A stretch of DNA of 64,000 nt, taken from NCBI RefSeq assembly GCF_001642805.2, contig NZ_CP016948.1:4898001-4962000 (forward strand). Direction: 5' to 3'. A model generated the notes under the pieces. It ran no database searches. It was not told the DNA's origin and worked only from the letters and a program-made list of their open reading frames with translations. Made by a program: the position numbers and the translations under genes. The DNA comes from Serratia surfactantfaciens (GTDB taxonomy: Bacteria > Pseudomonadota > Gammaproteobacteria > Enterobacterales > Enterobacteriaceae). Positions 27,518 to 36,027 of this stretch are shown one piece after another (the first letter of the stretch is position 1; each line of letters begins with the position of its first letter).

Positions 27518-28306
27518 TTACGACAGCACCGAAGAAACCAGCAGCTGGGTGTAGGGGTGGTGCGGATCGTCCAGCACCCGGTCGGTCAGGCCGCTCTCCA
27601 CCACTTCGCCCTGTTTCATCACCAGCAGGCGGTGGGCCAGCAGCCGCGCCACGCCGAGATCGTGGGTGACGATCACCGCCGCCAGCTGCATCTCCACCAC
27701 CAGGTTGCGCAGCAGATCGAGCAGGCGCGCCTGCACCGACACGTCCAGCCCGCCGGTCGGCTCGTCCATAAACACCAGTTTGGGGTGGGTGACCAGATTG
27801 CGGGCGATCTGCAGCCGCTGCTGCATGCCGCCGGAGAAGGTGGTCGGTAGATCGTCGAGGCGCGACAGCGGGATTTCGACGTCCTCCAGCCACTGGCCGG
27901 CCTGGCGGCGAATGTCGCCATAGTGGCGCTGGCCGATAGCCATCAGCCGCTCGCCTATGTTGCCGCCGGCGGAGACCTGCGGCCGCAGCCCGTCGAGCGG
28001 ATGCTGATGCACCACGCCCCAGTCGGTGCGCAGCAGGCGGCGGCGATCGCTCTCCGCCATGGCGTACAGGTCGTGCTCCTGGTCCGCCTGCGGGCGGTAA
28101 AGGATCTGCCCGTGCTGCGGCGCCAGCCGCGCCGAGATCGATTTCAGCAGCGTGGTTTTGCCGGAGCCGGATTCGCCGACGATGCCCAGCACTTCACCGG
28201 GGTAGATGTCGAACGACACGTCGCTGAAGCCCTTGCCGGGGGCGTACAGGTGGGTGAGCCGGTTCACCGACAGCAGCGGGGTGGTGCTCAAAGGGGTGGA
28301 AGTCAT
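27518..28306 (-). CDS. phnK: C-P lyase complex ABC-type ATPase PhnK
   Basis: The 262-residue ABC ATPase resembles dipeptide-transporter ATPases but belongs to the C-P lyase core complex, binding PhnJ. Walker A GESGSGKTTLL, signature FSGGMQQRLQIAR, Walker B LVFMDEPTGGLDVSVQ and the H-loop VTHDLGVAR are all intact. The start shares ATGA with the phnJ stop. Confidence 0.95.
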   Translation of the reverse strand: MTSTPLSTTPLLSVNRLTHLYAPGKGFSDVSFDIYPGEVLGIVGESGSGKTTLLKSISARLAPQHGQILYRPQADQEHDLYAMAESDRRRLLRTDWGVVHQHPLDGLRPQVSAGGNIGERLMAIGQRHYGDIRRQAGQWLEDVEIPLSRLDDLPTTFSGGMQQRLQIARNLVTHPKLVFMDEPTGGLDVSVQARLLDLLRNLVVEMQLAAVIVTHDLGVARLLAHRLLVMKQGEVVESGLTDRVLDDPHHPYTQLLVSSVLS

Positions 28307-29166
28307 CAGTGCTGCGCCTCTTGCGAAGATTGCGCCAGCTGCTGCCGGCAGTAGTCGGTGTCCGAACAGACGAACATGCGGTTGCCCCGATCGTCGAGCA
28401 CCACCTCGTCCAGGTAGCTATGGCGCGAGCCGCACAGCGCGCAGGGTTCGTCCCACTGCTGCACGCTGAACGGATGGTCGTCGAAGTCCAGGCTCTCCAC
28501 CTTGGTGAATGGCGGCAGGGCGTAGATGCGTTTCTCACGCCCGGCGCCGAACAGCTGCAGCGCCGGCATCATGTGCATTTTCGGGTTGTCGAATTTCGGG
28601 ATCGGTGACGGATCCATCACGTAGCGATCGTTGACCTTCACCGGGTAGGCGTAGGTGGTGGCGATATGGCCGTAGCGCGCGATGTCCTCATACAGCTTCA
28701 CCTGCATCACGCCGTACTCCTCCAGCGCGTGCATTTTACGGGTCTCGGTTTCGCGCGGTTCGATAAAGCGCAGCGGCTCCGGGATCGGCACCTGATAGAT
28801 CAGGATCTGGTCTTCGCGCAGCGCGGTTTCCGGAATGCGGTGACGGGTTTGGATCAGCGTGGCCTCCGGCGTGCGTTCGGTGGTTTCCACCCCGGCGACG
28901 CGCTGGAAGAAGCGGCGGATCGACACCGCGTTGGTGGTATCGTCGGCGCCCTGGTCGATCACCTTCAACACGTCGGCGCGGCCGATGACGCTGGCGGTGA
29001 GCTGAATGCCGCCGGTGCCCCAACCGTAGGGCATCGGCATCTCGCGGCCGCCGAACGGCACCTGATAGCCGGGGATCGCCACCGCCTTCAGGATGGCGCG
29101 TCGGATCATGCGCTTGGTCTGCTCGTCCAGATAACCGAGGTTATAGCCGGTCAATACTTCACTCAT
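28306..29166 (-). CDS. phnJ: Alpha-D-ribose 1-methylphosphonate 5-phosphate C-P lyase PhnJ
   Basis: The 286-residue radical-SAM enzyme cleaves the carbon-phosphorus bond. The C-terminal cysteine pattern C-x2-C-x21-C-x5-C (C242, C245, C267, C273) is the E. coli [4Fe-4S]/thiyl arrangement shifted by one residue, and the glycyl-radical glycine lies in AVAIPGYQVPFGG (G33). It overlaps phnI by eight bases and phnK by four bases (ATGA). Confidence 0.97.
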   Translation of the reverse strand: MSEVLTGYNLGYLDEQTKRMIRRAILKAVAIPGYQVPFGGREMPMPYGWGTGGIQLTASVIGRADVLKVIDQGADDTTNAVSIRRFFQRVAGVETTERTPEATLIQTRHRIPETALREDQILIYQVPIPEPLRFIEPRETETRKMHALEEYGVMQVKLYEDIARYGHIATTYAYPVKVNDRYVMDPSPIPKFDNPKMHMMPALQLFGAGREKRIYALPPFTKVESLDFDDHPFSVQQWDEPCALCGSRHSYLDEVVLDDRGNRMFVCSDTDYCRQQLAQSSQEAQH

Positions 29167-30244
29167 CGCGGGCCTCCTGACGCTCGCTGTATTCCTGTCG
29201 CAGCCGCTTGAGCAGCTCCAGTTCGGCCTGGAAGTCGACGTAGTGCGGCAGCTTGAGATGGGAGACGAAGCCGGCGGCCTCGACGTTGTCGGCGTGGGCC
29301 AGCACGAACTCTTCGTCCTGCGTCGGGCCGGCGACGCCTTCGCCGTAGTCGGGGCTTTGCAATGCGCGGTCTACCAGCGCCATCGCCATCGCCTTGCGTT
29401 CGGCGCGGCCGAACACCAGCCCGTAACCGCGGGTGAAGTGCGGCGGGTGGTCCTTTGGATCGACGAAGCCGTTGACCATTTCGCACTCGGTCAGCAGGAT
29501 CTCGCCGATATCGATGGCGAAACCGAGCTCTTCAGGCACGATCTCCACCGAAACGTGGCCGGTGCGGATCTCGCCGGCGAACGGGTGGTTGCGGCCGTAG
29601 CCGCGCTGGGTGGCGTAGCTGAGCGCCAGCAGGAAGCCTTCGTCGCCGCGCACCAGCTGCTGCAGGCGCGCCGAGCGCGAGCAAGGGTAAACCGGCGGGT
29701 TGCGGGTGATGTCGTCCGGCGCGCTGCCGTCGTCCTGCTCTTCGCGCGCCAGCTGCTGGCGACACAACAGATCGAACACGTGGCTGCAGTTGTCCGGCAG
29801 CGGTTCGTCGGCCTGCGGCGCACGCGGCGCTTCGCCTTCCGCCAGCAGCGCGAAGTCCAGCAGCCGGTGGGTGTAGTCGTAGGTCGGCCCCAGCACCTGC
29901 CCGCCGGGCAAGTCCTTGTAAACCGCCGAGATGCGCCGCTCCAGCCGCATGTTTTCGCTGGCCAGCGGCTCGCTGACCGCCAGGCGCGGCAGGGTGGTGC
30001 GATAGGCGCGCAGCAGGAAAATCGCCTCCACCAGATCGCCGCTGGCCTGTTTGATGGCCAGCGCCGCCAGCTCACGATCGTAGATGCCGCCTTCGGTCAT
30101 CACCCGATCCACCGCCAGCCCCAGCTGCTGTTCGATTTGTTCTGCGCCGATCGCCGGCAGCGCCTTGTAGCCGCGCCGCAGCTGTTCCTGCAGCTGATGG
30201 GCCGCCTCAATGGCTTTTTCGCCCCCTTTTACCGCTACGTACAT
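29159..30244 (-). CDS. phnI: C-P lyase core subunit PhnI
   Basis: The 361-residue protein is the nucleosidase-type subunit that joins the phosphonate to the ribose of ATP. The start MYVAVKGGEKAIEAAHQLQEQLRRG and blocks GGQVLGPTYDYTHRLLDFALLAEG and LPHYVDFQAELELLKRLR match PhnI. The ATG at 30244 overlaps the phnH TGA. The frame runs upstream into phnH but without a PhnI-like sequence. An insert of Ala/Pro/Asp-rich residues makes it slightly longer than the E. coli protein. Confidence 0.96.
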   Translation of the reverse strand: MYVAVKGGEKAIEAAHQLQEQLRRGYKALPAIGAEQIEQQLGLAVDRVMTEGGIYDRELAALAIKQASGDLVEAIFLLRAYRTTLPRLAVSEPLASENMRLERRISAVYKDLPGGQVLGPTYDYTHRLLDFALLAEGEAPRAPQADEPLPDNCSHVFDLLCRQQLAREEQDDGSAPDDITRNPPVYPCSRSARLQQLVRGDEGFLLALSYATQRGYGRNHPFAGEIRTGHVSVEIVPEELGFAIDIGEILLTECEMVNGFVDPKDHPPHFTRGYGLVFGRAERKAMAMALVDRALQSPDYGEGVAGPTQDEEFVLAHADNVEAAGFVSHLKLPHYVDFQAELELLKRLRQEYSERQEARDE

Positions 30245-30825
30245 CAGCACACCTCCACGCGGGTGGTCCGCGGGATCGCCAGCAGGCGATCGCCGCAGGT
30301 CAGCAAAATATCCAGCCCCAGCGGGAAGCGCTGCGGGCGGTTGACCAGGAAATCCAGCAGCGCCGGCGGCAGGCGTGGCGCGATCAGGCGTTGGCTCTCG
30401 ATGCCGGGGCCGGTCAGGCGCAGCGCGGCGCCGTTCTCCAGCTCGGCGAGCTGCACGATGACCGTGGCGCCGCATTCCGGCGAGATTTCAGTGCCATGCG
30501 GCAACGCCTGCAGATCGGCGGCCTGAACGTGCTCATCGAACAGGGCAAAACAGACCTCCTGCGCCGCGGTGGCCAGCGGCGCGCCGCTGTGAAAACGAAT
30601 GTTTGTTAGCACTTGCTCACTATTGAGCGCAGCGCACAGCTGCAGCGGCGTTTCCTGATCGGCCAGCGTCAGCAGCGCGGCGGTGCTGGCGGCGTTCAGC
30701 GGCGCCCAGGCCGGGCCGTTCGGCAGCGTCACCCGGTAGCCCGGTTCGCTCAAGGCTTTAAGAATCAAACGGAAAGCGTGCTGCGATTGGTCTATCGGTT
30801 GTTCAAAACCGGTCAATAAACTCAT
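30244..30825 (-). CDS. phnH: C-P lyase core subunit PhnH
   Basis: The 193-residue subunit of the PhnGHIJ core is a pseudo-symmetric PLP-fold protein without cofactor. Blocks SQHAFRLILKALSEPGYRVTLP, LTLADQETPLQLC, LPHGTEISPECGATVIVQL and LTGPGIE are characteristic. It starts three bases after the phnG stop and overlaps phnI by one base. Confidence 0.95.
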   Translation of the reverse strand: MSLLTGFEQPIDQSQHAFRLILKALSEPGYRVTLPNGPAWAPLNAASTAALLTLADQETPLQLCAALNSEQVLTNIRFHSGAPLATAAQEVCFALFDEHVQAADLQALPHGTEISPECGATVIVQLAELENGAALRLTGPGIESQRLIAPRLPPALLDFLVNRPQRFPLGLDILLTCGDRLLAIPRTTRVEVC

Positions 30826-30828
30826 GGC

Positions 30829-31272
30829 TTAATCCCCTCGCACCAGCGTAAAGAAGTCCACCCGGCTGGCGGCGATCGCCCGGGCGCGCAGCTGGCGCTG
30901 TTCGTGCTGCAGTGCAGCCAGCGGCGCGATCAGCTGTTGTTGCAGGCGTTCGCCGTGTTCCGGCTGTTGCAGCAGCGCATCGGCCAACGCGCACAGCTCG
31001 GCGTGCGCCTTGTCGCGCCCGGCGATATAGCTGTAGCCGTAACCGCCGTTGTCCAGCAGCACCACCGCGCGGGTGACGGTCATGTCCCCCAGCACGAAGC
31101 GGCGGCCGGTGGCGCCCATGCGCCCCTGCAGCTGGGCCAGGCCGATCTCCGGCGCGCGGATGCTGCGGTAACCCGGGCTGAGGTTCAGCGCCTGCCAGTG
31201 GCTGCGCAGCTGCTCGGGCTGGCTGTGCGCCAGCACCGACATCCAGCGTTGTCTCGACTCTAAGGCGTGCAT
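30829..31272 (-). CDS. phnG: C-P lyase core subunit PhnG
   Basis: The 147-residue subunit has blocks RQRWMSVLAHSQPEQL, IRAPEIGLAQLQGRMGATGRRFVLGDMTVTRAVV and GRDKAHAELCALADALLQ. Its ATG directly follows the phnF stop (TGA-ATG), so regulator and enzyme genes are one transcript. Confidence 0.95.
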   Translation of the reverse strand: MHALESRQRWMSVLAHSQPEQLRSHWQALNLSPGYRSIRAPEIGLAQLQGRMGATGRRFVLGDMTVTRAVVLLDNGGYGYSYIAGRDKAHAELCALADALLQQPEHGERLQQQLIAPLAALQHEQRQLRARAIAASRVDFFTLVRGD

Positions 31273-32001
31273 TCAGTGCTCCATCGTCAGTTCAATCATG
31301 TCGGCACGGGCCAGGCTGACGGAGTATTCCGCCACGTCTTCGCCGCCGCTGCGGACGTTAAGGGTGCGCACGCACAGCAGCGGCGCGTGGGTGGCGATCT
31401 CCAGCAGCCGGCTCTCTTTGGCCTGCGCGCGGCGCGCGCTGATGCGCGTCTGGCGGCGGGTCAGCGGCTGCTGCAGGTGCTGCTCGATAAACTGGTGCAG
31501 CGAACCGCTGTGGAACTGCTGCAGCGCCGGCCACCAGTCCAGATCCGGCAGATAGTGGTCGATGACGCTCATCGGTACGCCGTTGACCCGGCGCAGAGTG
31601 CGCAGGTGGATCACCATTTCGCCTTCCTCACGCGAGAGCGCGCTGGCAACATGCCCATTGCACGGGCGCAAGACAGCGAGTAAGCGCTCACTGGTGGGAT
31701 GGCTGCCCTGCTCGAACAGGTTCTGGCTGAAGCGGGTGTTGGCGTGCAGCGGGTAGTCGTAAGGCCGCATCAGCACCAGAATGCCGACGCCGTGGCGGCG
31801 CTGCAGCCAGCCGCGTTCCACCAGCTGATCCACCGCGCGGCGCAGGGTGTGGCGATTGACCTGATAACGCTCGGCCAACTGTTGTTCCGAAGGCAGGTAG
31901 TCGCCGCAGCGGTACTGCGTGCGCAGCTCCTGTTCCAGCTGCGCGGCGATCTGCTGATAGCGGGTGGGATAAGTGGTCGGATGTCTAGATAACTCCATCA
32001 T
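31273..32001 (-). CDS. phnF: GntR/HutC-family phosphonate regulator PhnF
   Basis: The 242-residue regulator has an N-terminal winged helix (LEQELRTQYRCGDYLPSEQQLAERYQVNRHTLRRAVDQLVERGW, residues about 22-66) and a C-terminal UTRA ligand-binding domain ending AEYSVSLARADMIELTMEH, close to E. coli PhnF. It is the first gene of the operon and probably represses it. ATG 32001 is eight bases after GAGG; the ATG at the next codon is the alternative and matches the E. coli start. Confidence 0.94.
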   Translation of the reverse strand: MMELSRHPTTYPTRYQQIAAQLEQELRTQYRCGDYLPSEQQLAERYQVNRHTLRRAVDQLVERGWLQRRHGVGILVLMRPYDYPLHANTRFSQNLFEQGSHPTSERLLAVLRPCNGHVASALSREEGEMVIHLRTLRRVNGVPMSVIDHYLPDLDWWPALQQFHSGSLHQFIEQHLQQPLTRRQTRISARRAQAKESRLLEIATHAPLLCVRTLNVRSGGEDVAEYSVSLARADMIELTMEH

Positions 32002-32142
32002 AATAAAAACCTCGTCATACCGATGGCTGTGCGATGAAGGCGGAAGCGGTGCGTTTCATCGTGCGTCTACCCTGTGGTTTTCAAGTTGGCATCATGGTGA
32101 CGGGCGCAGATGACAATCGCGTTACGCCTCGGTGGCGAACAG

Positions 32143-32160
32143 ATGAACTATTTAGGACAG
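32143..32160 (-). promoter_or_regulatory. Pho-box-like PhoB site upstream of phnF
   Basis: On the minus strand CTGTCCT-AAAT-AGTTCAT fits the 7-4-7 PhoB box (CTGTCAT-AT-rich-CTGTCAT): six of seven bases in the first repeat, a fully AT spacer, and four of seven in the second. It lies about 140 bases upstream of phnF, in the 227-base gap before the divergent permease gene. Control of phn genes by PhoB is known in E. coli; this site is inferred. Confidence 0.5.
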
Positions 32161-32228
32161 CCCGAACGTGCACGGGCGGCGGCGGCGCGCTATGCTGGCA
32201 CCACTGTTGACTGACTCTGGCCGCTACC

Positions 32229-33284
32229 ATGCCGCAACCTCTGAACGCCCCTGAACACGCCCCACGCGCCTGGCCGCTGTGGAAACCGATCCTGTTTCTG
32301 CTGGTGGTGGCCGTCGGCCTCTACTACGTCAAATGGCAGCCTTACTACGGCAAGGCGTTCGTGGCGGCGGACAGCCATTCGATCGGCAAATCGATCCTGG
32401 CCGACGGTGCCGCGAGCCCCTGGCTGGCGGCCTGGCAGTACGCGCTGGTCTACTTCACCGCAGTATGGAAGGCGGCGCTGCTCGGAGTGCTGTTAGGTTC
32501 GCTGGTGCAGGTGCTGATCCCGCGCGACTGGCTGGCGCGCACGCTCGGCCACCGGCGTTTTTCCGGCACCGTGCTGGGGGCGCTGATCGCGCTGCCGGGC
32601 ATGATGTGCACCTGCTGCGCCGCGCCGGTCGCCGCCGGCATGCGCCGCCAGTCGGTGTCCAGCGGCGCCGCGCTGGCCTTTTGGCTCGCCAACCCGGTAT
32701 TGAACCCGGCGACGCTGGTGTTCATGGGATTTGTGCTCGGTTGGCCGTTCGCCGCCATCCGCCTGGTGGCGGGCGTGGTGATGGTGCTGGGTATCGCCTG
32801 GCTGGTGCAGCGCGTGACCGCCAACGACCCGCAGCCCGCCGCGCCGCAGCCGCCGGTGATGACGGCGCAGAGCGATGAGCGGCCGTTCCTTGCCCGCTGG
32901 GGCAAAGCGCTGTGGGCGCTGTTTTGGTCGACCATCCCGATCTACGTGCTGGCGGTGCTGGCGCTGGGGGCGGCGCGGGTCTGGCTGTTCCCGCACGCCG
33001 ACGGCGCCGTCGACAATAGCCTGCTGTGGATCATCGCGCTGGCGATCGTCGGCTGCCTGTTCGTTATCCCCACCGCAGCAGAAATCCCGATCGTGCAGAC
33101 CATGATGCTGGCGGGCATGGGCGCCGGCCCGGCGCTGGCGCTGCTGATGACCCTGCCGGCGGTCAGCCTGCCTTCGCTGCTGATGCTCAACAAGGCCTTC
33201 TCCGCCCGCGCGCTGTGCCTGACGGCGGCGCTGGTGGCGCTGTGCGGCGCACTGACCGGCGTGGTGGGGATGGGGTTGGTGTAA
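32229..33284 (+). CDS. yraQ: YraQ/ArsP-type (DUF318) permease
   Basis: The 351-residue membrane protein has about eight to ten helices in two halves with the family cysteine motif LPGMMCTCCAAPVAAGMRRQ and the repeated NPVLNPATLV / PTAAEIPIVQTMMLAGMG blocks. It resembles E. coli YraQ and relatives of the organoarsenical permease ArsP. A long charged loop (about 195-225) joins the halves. The substrate is unknown. It is divergent from phnF, so it may share the phosphate-responsive region. Confidence 0.82.
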   Translation: MPQPLNAPEHAPRAWPLWKPILFLLVVAVGLYYVKWQPYYGKAFVAADSHSIGKSILADGAASPWLAAWQYALVYFTAVWKAALLGVLLGSLVQVLIPRDWLARTLGHRRFSGTVLGALIALPGMMCTCCAAPVAAGMRRQSVSSGAALAFWLANPVLNPATLVFMGFVLGWPFAAIRLVAGVVMVLGIAWLVQRVTANDPQPAAPQPPVMTAQSDERPFLARWGKALWALFWSTIPIYVLAVLALGAARVWLFPHADGAVDNSLLWIIALAIVGCLFVIPTAAEIPIVQTMMLAGMGAGPALALLMTLPAVSLPSLLMLNKAFSARALCLTAALVALCGALTGVVGMGLV

Positions 33285-33324
33285 CGGATTCGTGACTTGA
33301 TGCTGTCTCAAGGAGGAGATGGAA

Positions 33325-33609
33325 ATGGAACAGCGGAATAAACCTGAAATGGACGTAGAGGCGATGTTGCTGGAGCAAGCGTTGCGTGAAAGGGTGGATG
33401 CCGCCCTCGAACGCTTAAGAAATGGCACCGCGGTTTATCTCAGCCATTCGGAGGTAGAAAAACGAATGGCTTTATTTAAGGGGGCGTTATTGGCGAGGGG
33501 GATGAGGGGGCTTAGCTCTGGGGCTGGGCTGTCAGGTTTTGTGGGTAGAAGACTGCGTTATCTACCAAGCGGCTTTGAGCGAGAAGCGGACACACAGGAT
33601 GTGAATTAA
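33325..33609 (+). CDS. Small antitoxin-like protein of unknown function
   Basis: The 94-residue product is not recognised for certain. The segment ERVDAALERLRNGTAVYLSHSEVEKRMALFKGALLAR resembles the second half of ParD/RelB-type antitoxins (helix, Gly turn, S-H-x-E-V helix). The last 35 residues (RGMRGLSSGAGLSGFVGRRL and on) look unlike that family and may be an extension read after a small deletion or frameshift. GGAGGAG is six bases before ATG 33325. No toxin gene is adjacent. Confidence 0.5.
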   Translation: MEQRNKPEMDVEAMLLEQALRERVDAALERLRNGTAVYLSHSEVEKRMALFKGALLARGMRGLSSGAGLSGFVGRRLRYLPSGFEREADTQDVN

Positions 33610-33739
33610 TAACTTGTTTATTCGAAATGTTAATCTGATCAACCTAAAATAGACATAGGTGGTGAAGTTGATAAAAAGCAGGGTATCATAATGCCTATAC
33701 TGCGTTAATTCAGAATAATTATATTATTTTGTTCGCTAA
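33610..33739. other. AT-rich junction, left side of the CoiA-like island
   Basis: These 130 bases hold no gene. The composition changes sharply from GC-rich to AT-rich at about 33600, marking one edge of the segment carrying the CoiA-like gene. Confidence 0.4.
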
Positions 33740-35284
33740 TTAAACTTTCAATGAGGATACCAGAGAGTCTTTTCTTATAACATGATCTTTTCGCAATAAC
33801 ACAAGCTCAAGCGCTGCATAGGGTTCAAGAGATTTTTCTATAATGCTCTCTTCATCGATAAGCTCATCAAAAGAAGAAGACCTCTTCAAGGATTTAAATT
33901 CTTTTAATATATTTTGATATTGCTCTGACAAACCATAATGTTGTGCTATTTCCATGAATAGATCCCGGTAATATATTGGTTTTTTAATCGGGTATGAATC
34001 GACGATTTCGGCAAGAGTACTTAAAACAAGAATGTGAAACGTCTGAAAAGGCCATAGTTGTTCATGTTTTCGATTCATTTTCAGGTGTCGTGGGAAAGAG
34101 GGGCCTTTCTTGTCTAATACTGGTTTGAAAAGATGTCTCTTAATCATCCATTCTTTCCAAAACGAATAGTGTTTCTTGAAAAATGTGTTGTATCCGTTTG
34201 AGTACTCGGAGGCTAGCGATTCAACCTCTTCTTTTATATGACGTAATTTTTCGATATTAATTAACTCTAGTATATATTGGCTCCTTCTTTTCTGAATGCT
34301 TACCTCTACAGAAGGATGTTTCAACCATGAGCAATGAATGACGTTAGATTCATCGTCAAAGTAATTACATATCGCATATTTATCAGCAAGAGGCAGCAAT
34401 TCAGGAATACAGCTTGAGTATGAATAAGCAACTCTGATCGTTCTGCCTCCAGTAACTACATCGAGAATGACACACTCATCAGACTCAAACATCAGCGAGA
34501 CTTTTTGACATGTAACGGTGCGAGCAGTAAATACCTCTCGATTTATGTTATGCGTATTACCATTGTGTTCGAGTTCTATGTCTTGACGTATGCAGGGGAG
34601 ATACAGCGTTTTATCTTTCATAGAACGCTTAACGAGTTCGTGTACTTTAGATTCTCTTTCAGCTTTGGCTCGCTGCTTTTCTTGTTCAACCTTTTCCAAA
34701 TGCTTGAGCTTCTTTTTCTCCAGAGCTGAGTGGTAGATCCATTTGTAGTCTACGCTGTTAACTTTTAGTAGAGCGACCCATTCGTCAATGCTCCTGTTTT
34801 CATTCGGTGGAAAACGGTACTCAATCGAATCAATCTGCTGGTCGATATAATATTGTCTCTTCTCTTCATCACATTCATGGGTAACCCAGACTTCGATTGC
34901 TACATCACCAACACCTGTTTCTAGGTACACATCTGCCCAGTATTTGCCGATCTTGTACTCGAGGGATGATTTACTGACGTCTGTGGTAAATTCAGGAACA
35001 AAGAAGTCAGTATCATCTAGGGATAACGAATTTTGGGGAAGGGTAAACTTGGATATCGATAAGAAGTGTTGTTGCATCCCGATGTGCAACTGTGTCATTT
35101 GACAGTCTCGGCTTTCTTCTTTTGTTGTATGCGAGAAATGGTGTCTGACTACCCTACCGTTGTTCTTTGCTACCAGAGCGTCCCCACAGTTCTTACAGAT
35201 GCATTCACAGCGTTTGCCGTTAGGAACGGAATCAACGTGAACAATCTTGTTTGTATTTTTATGGAGGGCATACTCAAATAGCAT
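33740..35284 (-). CDS. CoiA-like putative nuclease in an AT-rich island
   Basis: The 514-residue protein starts with a cysteine/histidine cluster (C26, C28, C30, C33, H48, H49, H52, C61 in CECICKNCG...RVVRHHFSH), as in the zinc-ribbon-like N-terminus of CoiA-type proteins. A PD-(D/E)XK-like core follows (KIGKYWADVYLETGVGDVAIEVWVTH: D118, E131), although the usual final lysine or glutamine is not obvious. Residues about 180-225 are a charged coiled coil. The C-terminal half is not recognised. Its codons are much more AT-rich than those of all neighbours, which argues for transfer. The family includes CoiA of Gram-positive competence and uncharacterised accessory nucleases; the role here is unknown. 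Confidence 0.6.
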   Translation of the reverse strand: MLFEYALHKNTNKIVHVDSVPNGKRCECICKNCGDALVAKNNGRVVRHHFSHTTKEESRDCQMTQLHIGMQQHFLSISKFTLPQNSLSLDDTDFFVPEFTTDVSKSSLEYKIGKYWADVYLETGVGDVAIEVWVTHECDEEKRQYYIDQQIDSIEYRFPPNENRSIDEWVALLKVNSVDYKWIYHSALEKKKLKHLEKVEQEKQRAKAERESKVHELVKRSMKDKTLYLPCIRQDIELEHNGNTHNINREVFTARTVTCQKVSLMFESDECVILDVVTGGRTIRVAYSYSSCIPELLPLADKYAICNYFDDESNVIHCSWLKHPSVEVSIQKRRSQYILELINIEKLRHIKEEVESLASEYSNGYNTFFKKHYSFWKEWMIKRHLFKPVLDKKGPSFPRHLKMNRKHEQLWPFQTFHILVLSTLAEIVDSYPIKKPIYYRDLFMEIAQHYGLSEQYQNILKEFKSLKRSSSFDELIDEESIIEKSLEPYAALELVLLRKDHVIRKDSLVSSLKV

Positions 35285-35337
35285 TTATTCTTTTAGCATC
35301 CTTGTTCAGATATGACGCTGATTGGTCTTCATTTGTC

Positions 35338-35487
35338 CTATTCTTGATTAGAAGAGTACTTTTCCAACTGATCGACCCATTCTTGCATCATTGCCTTACT
35401 TTCATCAAGGTAATGTAAACACCCACGTATAACCGTGCCATGTGATTTTAGATATCTTGACTGAATGTGTCGTAATGTTCGCAACAT
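35338..35487 (-). pseudogene. 49-codon ORF upstream of the CoiA-like gene, possibly a gene remnant
   Basis: An ATG at 35487 preceded by AGGAG opens a 49-codon frame starting MLRTLRHIQSRYLKSHGTV and ending LDESKAMMQEWVDQLEKYSSNQE. The end (helix with MMQEWxDxL) resembles the last residues of P4-type tyrosine integrases, which typically finish with a MMQ-x-W-A-D-Y-L helix, but nothing else of an integrase is present. It may be the 3' scrap of an integrase, or an independent small gene co-transcribed with the CoiA-like gene 53 bases downstream. Confidence 0.35.
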
Positions 35488-35562
35488 CCGCTCCTGGCAC
35501 AAAGCAGCCCATCAGATTAACGCCATGCCGTAGCGCTGCCAGCTCAAGTCTGTGCAGCTAGC

Positions 35563-36027
35563 TCAACGCAACCTATGCACCACCTGGTTGCTGCTGCCGC
35601 GCCAGATCAGCGCCGGGTCTTTCAAATCCTGCACGAACTTGCCGTCGATCAGTACGTTGATCCTGTCCACTACCTGCATTTGCTGCGCGTCCAGCTCCGC
35701 CAGCCGGTAGCCGGTCCACAGCCAGATATCCTTGCCGGGGCACTCGGCGCGCACCCGTTTCAGCAGCGTTAAGATGCTCGGCACGTTGGCCGGGTGCAGC
35801 GGATCGCCGCCGGAGAGCGACAGCCCCTGGCGCGGCACGCGTGTATCGTTCAGGTCGGCGATGATGCGCTCTTCCAGCGCCGGGGTAAACGGCTGGCCGG
35901 AGTTGAGCCGCCAGGTGCTTTTGTTGTAGCAGCCGGGGCACTGGTGCACGCAGCCGGCGACAAATAGCGTGCAGCGGGTGCCGGGGCCGTTGACTACGTC
36001 GATCGGGTAATACTGGTGATAATTCAT
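35563..36027 (-). CDS. nrdG: Anaerobic ribonucleotide reductase activating protein NrdG
   Basis: The 154-residue radical-SAM activase has the cluster motif C-x3-C-x2-C at C26, C30 and C33 (GCVHQCPGC) and the glycine-rich SLSGGDPLHPAN. It generates the glycyl radical on NrdD. Start 36027 gives MNYHQYYPIDVVNGPGTRC and the E. coli length; the frame extends five codons more. It lies 168 bases after nrdD. Confidence 0.97.
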   Translation of the reverse strand: MNYHQYYPIDVVNGPGTRCTLFVAGCVHQCPGCYNKSTWRLNSGQPFTPALEERIIADLNDTRVPRQGLSLSGGDPLHPANVPSILTLLKRVRAECPGKDIWLWTGYRLAELDAQQMQVVDRINVLIDGKFVQDLKDPALIWRGSSNQVVHRLR

